The notes below the pieces were generated by a model, which was not told where the DNA came from, ran no database searches, and was given only the letters and a program-made list of their open reading frames with translations. From assembly GCF_020740795.1 (NCBI RefSeq), contig NC_067301.1:8012501-8076500 (forward strand): DNA of 64,000 nucleotides, written 5' to 3'. Shown piece by piece: positions 1 to 44,886 of the stretch. The first letter of the stretch is position 1. Each line of letters begins with the position of its first letter. The stretch comes from Apus apus (lineage: Eukaryota > Chordata > Aves > Apodiformes > Apodidae). The position numbers were made by a program, and so were the translations under genes.

Positions 1-34623
<34,623 letters not shown>

Positions 34624-34749
34624 TCAGGCGCTGAGGTGAGAGGGGCGGGAAAGCTGCGGCCGGAAGCGGCGGCTCAAGAGGGAGCGATGGGCAGCGCGCG
34701 GGCCGCTGCACAGCCGCCGGGGCGAGCTCGGAGGGAAAGAATGAGGGAA

Positions 34750-34829
34750 CCGGCGGCGGCGGTGATGATGATGATGGTGGTGGTGCTGGTGGTGCTGGTG
34801 CTGCTGCTGCTGCTGCTGCTGCTGCCGCC
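34750..34829. repeat. GC-rich trinucleotide repeat upstream of the IFFO2 ATG
   Basis: This run is made of GGC, GAT, GGT and GCT triplets on the plus strand, with an almost pure GCT stretch from about 34797 to 34825. On the gene strand the last part reads as AGC/CAG-type triplets. It lies 140-220 nt upstream of the IFFO2 start codon, so it is probably in the 5' UTR or the core promoter. Such tracts are often length-polymorphic. Confidence 0.9.
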
Positions 34830-35482
34830 TCCTCCTCCCCAGGCTGCTGCGGCCGCCGCTCCCCGCGCTCGGAGCGGCCGGCGGGGCGGGCCCGGCTCCG
34901 CCTCAGCGCGGGCAGCGCCTCCGCCTGTGGCCACGCCCCTTCGGCATAATCACGTTCATTTTTGCATAACCACGCCTCCGGACCCGCCCCCTTCCGCACA
35001 AGCCACGCCCCCTCCCAGCGGGTCCTGCGGGTCCCTCCACGTGTCCCCAGCAAAGCGGGGGGGATTTTCGGGGGCCCCCAAATGAATTGGGTAGCGTTAA
35101 ATAAATTCCCGGCAAAACGCTCCACACCTCTGCCTTTGTCTGGTTGATGAGGAAATCACTTAATTGATAAGATTAAATTATAATGGGGGAATTGTGTTAT
35201 CCAAACGCAGAGTACTGCCTAAGTGCTAAATAACGTTGATATTATAATAATTAAGTTATTAAATAAGCGTTTCCCAACTAGACCTCTGAGCCACTCGGCA
35301 ATCAAAGGATATTGTTTAATTTAATTATGTGATTACTCCTCTGCAGTGCCACAGATTGCAACGATGCTTCGCGAGCAAGAGAAGCCCAAGGAAAGCTCTC
35401 AGCAGTGCTGGGGTGAAGCTGTAGTTCTTTGTTCAAACAGTTGCTGAAATAAAAATAAAATGCTTGCCAGATAAGTTATATA

Positions 35483-35664
35483 ACCCTGGCCCAGGTTGCC
35501 CAGGGAAGCTGTGGCTGCCCCATCCCTGGCAGTGTTGAAGGGCAGGTTGGATGGGGCTTGGAGCAACCTGGGCTGCTGGGAGGTGTCCCTGCCCATGCAG
35601 GGAGTTGGGACTGGATGATCTTTAAGGTCCCTCCCAACCCAAACCATTCCATGATTCTATGATT
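35483..35664 (+). mobile_element. 5'-truncated CR1 3' end, followed by a duplicated flank
   Basis: It begins inside CR1 at ACCCTGGCCCAGG and ends CCATGATTCTATGATTTT. It is followed by about 250 bp shared with the copy at 51.1 kb. It may be part of a single insertion reaching to about 35936. Confidence 0.9.
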
Positions 35665-35914
35665 TTCTTGGACACAAAGCAAACATTGGGTATCTGTAAT
35701 TTCTGGGCACTGATTCCTATGGCTGTACCCAGTGTAACCAGAGCAGTCAGCCAATAAAACCTTATTTTTCAGGAAGAAAACGAGCAGAGAGGGAAGCAAA
35801 TCCCTAAGACTAGGTAGGAAGTCAGAAGCAAAGTCAGAAAAAAAAATGCAGAGCAGATTCCTGAAGAAATAACTAAGTCTAGGAAGAAATAACTAAATCT
35901 AAGTGTCAGACACA
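35665..35914 (+). repeat. Non-CR1 flank shared with 51299-51548
   Basis: About 250 bp, starting TCTTGGACACAAAGC and ending AAGTGTCAGACACA, is nearly identical to 51299-51548. I counted five substitutions. It includes an AATAAAACC motif and a short internal duplication of a GGAAGAAATAACTAA unit. Confidence 0.9.
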
Positions 35915-36445
35915 TTTCTCTGTGATTCTATGATACTAACCCACGCAGGCAGCAACATCCACTTGCTGAAACAGCACCAGCACCTGAGAGAGCTCTTCAA
36001 AGGGCTGTTCATGGGTTACAAGCCTGTGTTTTCCCAGCACCTCCTGGAAAAAAAAATAAATTTACTGGGTGGAGGTGCTTTCTTTGGGAGGGTGACTCAA
36101 AGAAACACCTGAAGATTATCTCTTCCCAGAGCACAAAACCACCTGAGTCTCAGTTTGTGTAGACTGTAAGCTGTGTTATGGGAAAACACCTTATTTAATA
36201 CCTTGGTCATTAGGGCAGGGCTGTAAGTGATGGGGGGTACCCTCAGTGCATCAAACAGATCTCATTCATTTTCCATTTTCTTGCATTTTTGCTTTTGTAA
36301 AGAAAAAGATTGCAACTCAGTGGGAAAGATTTCCATGGTGTGCACCCCCTGAAGATCCACAGCAACACCTACAAAGTGCAAGGATGGACTAAAACTGCCA
36401 ATAAGAGGGTTAGTATGAGGGGCAGAAACCAACCCAGAGCAGGTT

Positions 36446-36575
36446 ACTCCCTGGAGGTGTTCAAGGCCAGGTTGGAGAAGGTTGTGCAGCCTGCTGGAGT
36501 GGGAGGTGTCCCTGCTTATGGCTGGGAGGTTGGAACCTGATTTTAAGGTCCCTTCCAACCTCAACCATCCTCATT
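36446..36575 (+). mobile_element. Diverged CR1 3' end
   Basis: GTGTTCAAGGCCAGGTTGGA, GGGAGGTGTCCCTGC and AAGGTCCCTTCCAACCTCAA match CR1. Several changes and a missing terminal tail suggest an older copy. Confidence 0.8.
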
Positions 36576-36980
36576 TCCCATTTTTAGGCACTCCACATCC
36601 TCACGGGCAGGTGGTGATGCTGGAAGGAGCTGATTTCAAATGCCACCAAAACCACGTGGTCAACAGCTGGACAAGAGTTATTTATTTTTATTTTTCTCCT
36701 TAAGGAAGCAGGAAAACATCAGTGGGATGAAAAACCAGTCAGTTAATTAATGCTTTTGTACCTGCCCAGTGAGATGATCCCTATGGTGATCAGTTCTTAA
36801 GCAGCATCCAGCACCACGGCCTGAGGATTCAGGGCTGATCCAAAGGTTGTTAAATCAATGAGTCTTTTTCCTAATGGGCTTTGGCTCATCCCTGGGATTT
36901 GTCCAGTCACCACCAGCATCCCACTCCACCACTGGGCTATGGTCTCTTCCCAGCCCCTGAAAATGAATCATCCTGAATTA

Positions 36981-37608
36981 ATCACATAATCACAGAATGG
37001 TTTAAGTTGGAAGGGACCCTAAAGATCATCTATATCCAACCCCCTGCATGGGCAGGGACACCTCCCACCAGCCCAGGTTGCTCCAAGCCCCATCCAACCT
37101 GCCCTTCAACACTGCCAGGGATGGGGCAGCCACAGCTTCCCTGGGCAACCTGGGCCAGGGTCTCACCACCCTCACAGGGAAGAATTTACTCCTCATGTCC
37201 AACCTAAATCTCCCCTCTTCCCAGTTTTAATCCATTCCCCCTTGTCCTCTCCCTCCCTGCCCTTGTCCCAAGTCCCTCCCCAGCTTTCCTGGAGCCCCTT
37301 CAGGCCCTGTAATGTGCTCTAAGGTCTCCCTGGAGCCTTCTCTTCTCTGGGCTGAACACCCCAACTCTCCCAGCCTGTCCCCAGAGCAGAGCTGCTCCAG
37401 CCCTTGGATCATCTCCATGGTCTCCTCTGGATGCTCTCCAGGAGCTCCATGTTCTTGTTATGTTGGGGACTCCAGAACTGGACACAGGTATCCAGGTGAG
37501 GTCTCACAAGAGCTGAAAATCACCTCCCATGACCTACTGGTTACGCTGCTGTTGATGCAGCCCAGGACACAGTTGGTTTCGGGGCTGCAAGCTCACATTG
37601 CTGGACCA
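36981..37608 (-). mobile_element. CR1 LINE fragment, longest in the window
   Basis: It runs from ATCACATAATCACAGAATGG through TCTCCCTGGAGCCTTCTCTT and CAGGTGAGGTCTCACAAGAG to GGGCTGCAAGCTCACATTGC. It covers about 620 bp of the CR1 3' UTR and the C-terminal coding part of ORF2. Confidence 0.9.
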
Positions 37609-39349
37609 CAACAATTAATTAGGCTCAGGTTGGGAGAAATGGGAATCCCTCTTGCACGAGGGCTTGTGCAACCACAGATCTGACCTGCTGCTGCCCCACG
37701 TCTTGCCAAGCAGCCACCATCCAGCACATGGGACACCCCGCAGCGGCCGGGACATTCCTGGAGAGATTCCTCTGATTCCTGCTGTGGAAATCTCTCTGCT
37801 GCCTGCCAATTGCAGATATAAATAATGAAGCACTGATTAGCCCTTTCCTATTTGGACAGGGAGGAAAAGGGATGGGAAATGGTACTATTTCTGAACACAG
37901 AATCTATTCAGCAATTAAATAAGTGACCCCTCCCCCTAGTGATGCTAATAATAATGCACTGGATTTATCTGCACTCCTAGTTGCTTCACCCAAATGGGGC
38001 TGGAATGGGGGCTGAGAAATGGATCCTTGCATTTGGCTTTTACACTCATTTTTACCTTCACTTTGTTATCATCCTTCACTTGCAACCCTCAGTGACTGTT
38101 TCAGGACTGCTCTTTACATCTTAGGTATTTTTTTTAATATTGGGGGGGGGGGTTATATTAATTTTCCTGGGTTTGTTTATACACTGGAGCCTTGCTAGTC
38201 TGACATTACTGGAAAGTAGTTTCCTTGGGTCTGTCTTCCTTCAGAACAACCATTTCTCAGCCAAACCAAACTCAGCAGGCCCACCAGCAAACACCAGCCC
38301 TCAAAAACACCCAGCTTGACAATCCCAGTGGGAAGAGGGGACCCTCCTCAGCTCTGACTTCCCAGCATTCCTGGGAAGCAGCATCTCATCCAAAGCCCCC
38401 AGTGATCTCAGCATCCCTCCCTCATCCCCCTTCCTGTTCCCTTGGGCTGCCATAACCACCCAAGCCTGCTCTTCACCAAACTGAGAGGTGGAAAAGGGGG
38501 ATTTACTCACCCTGGTCTCTGCAATCACAAAAGGAATCTGCATCCCTTCTTTCTGAGGCTGCCACTGAACAACAAGCAAGCTGAATAAACTGGGATTAGT
38601 ATTGCTCACCTGGGGCTCTTATCCTTGCCCTGCACTTTGCTGCCTGAATAAGGCCATTTGTGCAAACCAGGCTACTGAAATACATGGAATTTTTAACAGT
38701 GCTTTCCCCAAAATAGTTGGCTTTTAACCCAGCCCTGTGTGATGGAGTGTGAGCACTGGTGGGGCGATGGGATCAGCAGCTGATGAGCTGCTGCCACATG
38801 CCCCACCACCTCCCAGCTGCATTTTCAGCCAGCAAAGCGCCTCTGACTCCAGCCAACCCTTTTTCCCTACACATCCCCATGGTTGCACCGTGGCTGTTTC
38901 TTGAGAGATGGGAGCAGGAACCATCCCTGCCTGCCCATGCCCTGCACATGGGAAGACAGGCAAGAAGGCGCCGGCTGCCCTGGTGACTCCTCCAGTGACT
39001 CAAACCCCACCAAACGCAGCCGGTTGTTGCATGAAGACACAAAGGCTGCACCTCTCTGGTGATTGCCAAGGTGTCACTCAGTGGAGAAAGGGCTGGGTTA
39101 GTCACCAGGGCTGTCACTTCCAGCCCCATAAGGGAAGCCTTTGAACAGAGCCGGGAACTGCAGCGCTCATCGCGTCAGGGCTGCGGGAACAGAAAGTGTT
39201 TGGCAGGTCGGTGTGTATTGATAATGGGGGAGGAATGAGTTACATCAGCACTGACAAAACCATCAGCCTGTCCTCACTGCAGGTTCTTCATTGCCTTTAA
39301 AGGAGGTTTCTCCTCCTAAAACTGTGGCTTGCTCCTCCCAATATTTCTA

Positions 39350-39892
39350 CAGAATCACAGGATCCCAGAGTGGTGGGGGTTGGAAGGGACCTCTGGAGAT
39401 CATCTAGTCCAACCCCTCTGCTAGAGCAGGATCCCCTAGAGCAGATCCCACAGGAACATGTCCAGGTGGGTTTGGAATGTCACCAGGGATGGAGACTCCA
39501 CAACGTGTCCCAGGGCTCTGGTACCTTCACAGTAAAGAAGCATTTTTTTATATCCAGGTTAAACCTCCTGTGCTCCAGGTTGTGCCCATTGCCCCTTGTC
39601 CTGTCCCTGGACACCCCTGAGAAGAGTCTGGCCCCATCCTCCTGACACTCCCTGTAGATATTGATCAGCACTGATCAGATTCCCCCTCAGTCTCCTCCCC
39701 TCCAGCTGAGCAGCCCCAGCTCTCCCAGCCTTTCCTCACAGGCAGATGCTCCAGTCCCCTCAGCATCTCAGTGCCCTGTGCTGGACTCTCTCCAGCAGCT
39801 CCTTGTCCTTCTTGAACTGGGGAGCTCAGAACTGCACACAGTGCTCCAGATGGGGCCTCACCAGGGCAGAGTAGAGGGAGAGGATCTATCAG
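39350..39892 (-). mobile_element. CR1 LINE fragment, second subfamily
   Basis: It starts CAGAATCACAGGATCCCAGA and carries ACCTCTGGAGATCATCTAGT and a doubled CCCCTAGAGCAGATCC-type block. These features separate it from the main subfamily. It ends near GGGCCTCACCAGGGCAGAGT. Confidence 0.9.
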
Positions 39893-40667
39893 CTCAGCTG
39901 AAATAGGTGCTTAAATCCAGCACCTTCTCCCACTACAGGTCTATTCCTTTGCTTCACTTGTTTTTTTTGGAGGTAAAAATCTCATTTTGCCACATTTGGG
40001 GGTTTTATGTGGATCAGCAGAGCCAAAAAAGTGTTCAGCCACAAAGAGGGATGCTGAAGATCTGCTCATGCATGGCCCAAGAACTGTACTTGTCCTCAGC
40101 CCATCAGCAGAGAGTTGAGGCCACAAAGGATGGACCCAGGCTTCAGCACATCCCCAGCTCCTCTTACCTGGGCTGAGGATGATCTTCTCTCTGGAGATGG
40201 TGTCAATATTTTGGCAACAAAAGCTTCGGCACCAGGTTCAACCCAACAAAGTGGGTGAACTCAGGAGACAAGGATGCAGCAAGAGATAGAGATGCTGAGA
40301 GTGACTGAGAAGCATCCACTGACTCGGAGTGGTTGAGACATGCCACCCTATTTCCTTGGAGACTGTGGCAACATTCACTGCTTCCTTAGTAACCAAATAT
40401 TTGCATCTGTAGAGTTGAGCAGAAAATATGCATCGATAGGCCTGTACAGGCCAGTGCAGGTGTGTTTTAGGACAGTGTGGTTGCTGTGGCAGTTCATCAA
40501 GGATAATTGCAGAATGCTCCATCATTCATTCCTGCAGGCCCAACTGCACAGTGTCAATCCTGTCAGGGTGAAGCTTTTCATTCTGCAGGGGGCAGGTAGG
40601 TCCTGGCCTGATTAATTGAAATGCAGACCAGCCTTCCAAGACATGTTGTCCTTTGGGAAAAGGTTTC

Positions 40668-41144
40668 ATAGAGTCATAGAATCACAGACTAGTTGGGGTT
40701 GGAGGGACCTTAAAGATCATCTAGATCCAACCCCCTACATGGGCAAGGACACCTCCCACCAGCCCAGGTTGCTCCAAGCCCCATCCAACCTGCCCTTCAA
40801 CACTGCCAGGGATGGGGCAGCCACAGCTTCCCTGGGCAACCTGGGCCAGGGTCTCACCACCCTCATAGCAAAGAATTTCCTCCTCATGTCCAACTTAAAT
40901 CTCCCCTCTCCCAGTTTTAATTCATCCCCCTTGTCCCACTACTCCCTGCCCTTGTCCCAAGTCCCTCCCCAGCTTTCCTGGAGCCCCTTCAGGCCCTGGA
41001 AGCTGCTCTAAGGTCTCCCTGGAGCCTTCTCTTCTCCAGGCTGAACACCCCAACTCTCCCAGCCTGTCTCCAGAGCAGAGCTGCTCCAGCCCTTGGGTCA
41101 TCTTCATGGCCTCCTCCGGACGCTCTCCAGGAGCTCCATGTCCT
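40668..41144 (-). mobile_element. CR1 LINE fragment, main subfamily
   Basis: It starts CATAGAGTCATAGAATCACA and ends near CCAGGAGCTCCATGTCCTCA. It closely matches the copy at 36981-37608 over their shared length. Confidence 0.92.
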
Positions 41145-42010
41145 CATTTGATATTACTTGATTTCTTTTTCACCATTCCCTCACCCTTTGTAACCCATGT
41201 CGGCCTCAGCGATGGGTTGAGCAGCATCCAAAACTTAGAGCACAGAAAACAGTTACTGGGTTATATTTTTAGCTCCCTATCTAAATCTCTCTTCCAGAAG
41301 CCATTAGCTGAGTATTCTCATCCCTTGTACTGTGGGTTTTTGGCCTGGCATGTTTTGCATGACACAGGATGAAGAAAAAGACTTCCTGGTAGGAGCTGGT
41401 GATGGGAGCTGTGGACTATTCCAGCTCTCCATTTCCCATCCTGAACGCAGAGGGATTCTCATGGCAAGAACACCTGGTGTCAGCAAAGTGAGTCAATAAA
41501 CTGAAGCTTTTGGAGGTGCTCCCCTCTTGGATTTCTCAATGTCCTGGGGTGTTTCTGAGGGAGAGGTCCCTGGGTGGAGCACCCTGGCAGTTGGACGCCC
41601 AGTTTTCATTGATTCCCAGCCCGTGAGGAAGCCTGGTGGCCCCACAGCTGGTAAATACCTTTCCTCTGTGCCAGCTCGTGCACTCAGCAAGCTTATTAGA
41701 TCCAAACTGCTTACAGCAGCTGAAACAGACCCAGGGAAGAGAAATATGAACAACCTGGCACTCAGGAGATATGCCTCTAATGACTGAGCTCATCATTTGG
41801 GAATTAGTTTGTTGTCATCAAATATTAGGAATAATTAAAGTATAGCGCTGGGTTTAGTGCACTCGTATTTGTTCATTAAATAAGATTAAAAATAAAAAAT
41901 AATGGCCTGGGAGAAGCTGCACGGATTAAACACCCAAAGAATGGCTTGTGGGGTGTCCTGACATGCAGATGCTCAGCTGGCTGGATGATGTGGGAAACAC
42001 CAAAGCCAGC

Positions 42011-42100
42011 AGAGCAGATAACCAGAGAGACCAACACAAGAGATAACCAGAGAGACCAGCACAACAAATAACCAGAGAAAAGCAGAGCAGATAACCAGAG
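42011..42100. repeat. Minisatellite, unit about 26 bp
   Basis: AGATAACCAGAGAGACCA-type units recur about four times (AGCAGATAACCAGAGAGACC, AGAGATAACCAGAGAGACC, CAAATAACCAGAG, AGCAGATAACCAGAG) with small changes. The repeat lies in intergenic DNA. Confidence 0.85.
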
Positions 42101-44690
42101 GCATGAACCCACCCATCACCACAAGCATCCATAAGGGGCTGAAAATGAGATGTTATCAGCCCACACACGTGTTCTCACAGGGTGCTGGTTTTGGCTTTCG
42201 TTACTACTCAAGGCTGTGACTTGTTTTCAAGCCCCAGCAGACTCCAAACCCTTTCCCATCCCAATTTTCCCATCCTGGGGTGAGGACAGCACTTACTTAC
42301 CCCAGGGCACACGCTGAAGGTTACTGAGGTCCTGTTGCCACAATGTTTGGCAAAGAACAAGAGCTAAGCGGGATTATTATTAATAACAGTAATTATTTGG
42401 GTTATCATAATTATGGTGAAGATCTCTCCATCCAAACAATTCCAGCCTGACAGCCCATTCATCAGCAGGTATCCCTGCCTGCCCTGCACCTCCACCTCCT
42501 TCCCCAAATTAAAGCACCTCCTTTATTCCTCTCCCACCCCCTCCAGCCCCCACCATTCCCCACAGCAGGGAAAGTTGCAGGACCCAACAGCACTGGCCAG
42601 ACCAGCCAAGACCAAACACAACCCTTTTTATATTGCTATTCATTTCTTTTTAAAGTCCAGCCTCTCAAGCTGAATTTATACCATAAACAGCTTGATTTTT
42701 TTGCCATTTCTGCTTAATATATTCCCCTTTTCTGCGTCATACAGCTTCCCTAGCAGAGAAAGGCCAGTGGGATGTGTTCTCCTTCCCCAGTGCCATAAGA
42801 CAATGCAAAAAAAAAAATCCATGTATTTCACCTGTGGAGCAGGTTGGGGTTAATCACAGTGGCCCCAAAAGCAGCCTTAGGATCTCTACAAGTAAACCCT
42901 TTTCTCCCACAGCTCCAGCCCCGCCATGACAATTTCAGGGCACTGAGAACTTGCTGGAGGGTTGCACTGTGTTTGGTTGGAGCTTGGTGATGATTCATCT
43001 AAAAGTAGTTTATATTTTATGAAGGAAGGGATCAGTCTGAGTCAGGCAGAGGAGTGTCAGGGTAGTGGCACATTTCCAGAAGAAAGCCCCTGCTTTTTTG
43101 TAGTGGGAAATCCATCAACAGGTGCCTGATGGTCCTGGAGTGATGCAGGAAGGGGCAGGAGATCTCTGCAACACATGGCTGAGTGAATTAAGCGATGGGG
43201 AAGGTGTCTGACCCCTCCTGGGTCTGTGACAATAATGAGATGAAGGGAAAAGTCACTGCAGGGCAGGACAGGAAGTTTGGAAAGAGGATGCAATTCCTGC
43301 TTCAAAGCTGGGACCTGTAGGGACAAAGCCTGGTTGCAGGGAATAGTACTGAGCAGGGGATTATCCTGCTCTCAGAAAAGCTTAATAAGCACTTTGAAAA
43401 TAAATGAACCTCTAAGAGGCAGTGGCCAGACCTCTTTAGACACCTCAGTGGGCTGAAAGTGTGTTCCCAATCCTGGGCTCTGGGGATGGGCACCTTCTGG
43501 AGGGTGATAGCTGGAAGACCTTAGCCTGCCTTTGGTCTGAGCATCAAAATGCAGCCCAAGGGCTTCCCCTTGACAAGTAATTTGTACCATTTTCTTTTTC
43601 ATTTTAACTAAAAAGCATCTCTTCCTACCAGCACGTCCTCCTTCAGGAGGGGGAGAGGAAGCTCTGCCAGTCTCTGGGGTTTTGGTAAAATAGCTGGAGC
43701 TGGTGGTTCCTGCCTGAGCCGAGCAGTTGATGTGAATGTGCTGGATCAATCCTGCCAAAAAAAACAAACCTGCAAATGGGGGTTTAAGAATTATTTTCTT
43801 TTCCTCTTTTGGAAACCAGGAAGAAGTAACTATTCCTGGAGGTTCAGGCACTTGCAGCTGGCTTCTCCCAGCAACTTCATGTACCAGGGGGGAGATCCCT
43901 GAAGTGATTTTGTACTTAGTTAACCCAAGCATCTTTTCCAGCTGTCCTTGCAAGCTGGGTGGCTTGTTTCTTCTGTGCCCTTGATCCTCTGAGCACAAGT
44001 TGTGAATCATCCCTCCTTGGGGTGATAACATGGCCAGGCTGCACCCCAGCCATGTGCAGCAAACAAGTCAAGGCCAATCTTGATCTTCTCATCTGGAATC
44101 AGCAGAGAAAAGAAATGGGACCCAAGGGGTGGCTTCTAAATAAGCTCACAGGGACCATGGGAGGTCTCCTGAGATGTGCTGGGAAAGCAGCTCCTGGAGA
44201 TGGCAGAGTGACCCTTCTCCAGAGCAGCTAACAACCTGCTTGGCTTCACTCTAATTTAAAGATAATTTGGGAACCTGGACTTGGTGGGTTTTGCATTTGT
44301 TTATGTCACTTAATTGCTTGGAAGACATCTAGTCCTTGAGCTTGATAGGGTCTAAACCAGTAAGGAATAAGCCCTGAACTGGAAACAGGGCTGGCCTGAA
44401 AGGCAAGGCTGATGTGAGGGGGAGGAATTGTGTAGATTTGCTTTATTGTCACATGCAGATGGCAAAGCCAGCCTGATGGCAGCTGCTATTTGCAGAGTGG
44501 GTGCTGCAAGGGCTGTGGGCACAGCCTGGTGAAACAGTTGTTCCTGCAATGGAGACCTCTTCCTGGAGGAAAAGGTGCTTAAGGGCCAAAAGGAGCAGGT
44601 GGGACTCAATCCAGGTTCATGCAGGTGAGGGATGGTGCTGGTGCAGTGTCCACATGGCAGCTGGTGATGCTGAGAACGAACGAGTCAGGA

Positions 44691-44886
44691 GAATCACAGA
44701 ACCATGGAATGGTGAAGGTTGGAAGGGACCTTAAAGATCATCAGGTTCCAACTTCCCTGCTATAAGCAGGGACATCTTCCACTAGACCAGATTGCTCAGA
44801 GCCCCATCCAACCTGCCCTTGAACACTTTCAGGGATGGGTTCCAGCGTCTCACCACCCTCACAGTGAAGAATTTTGTCCTAAAATC
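44691..44886 (-). mobile_element. CR1 LINE 3'-end fragment
   Basis: It starts GAATCACAGAACCATGGAAT and ends near CACAGTGAAGAATTTTGTCC. It lacks the CAGCCACAGCTTCCC block present in other copies. Confidence 0.88.

Noticed and set aside
40616..41011. Recurrent peptide [20 protein letters not shown] in several open frames
   Set aside because: It looks like a protein family but is the translation of the CR1 3' end in one frame, repeated wherever CR1 occurs.
43372..44031. 219-codon open frame on the minus strand in the intergenic region
   Set aside because: It has no domain, signal or family resemblance, no splice context and no promoter. A frame this long can occur by chance in 13 kb. It would be worth revisiting only if transcripts or conservation appear.
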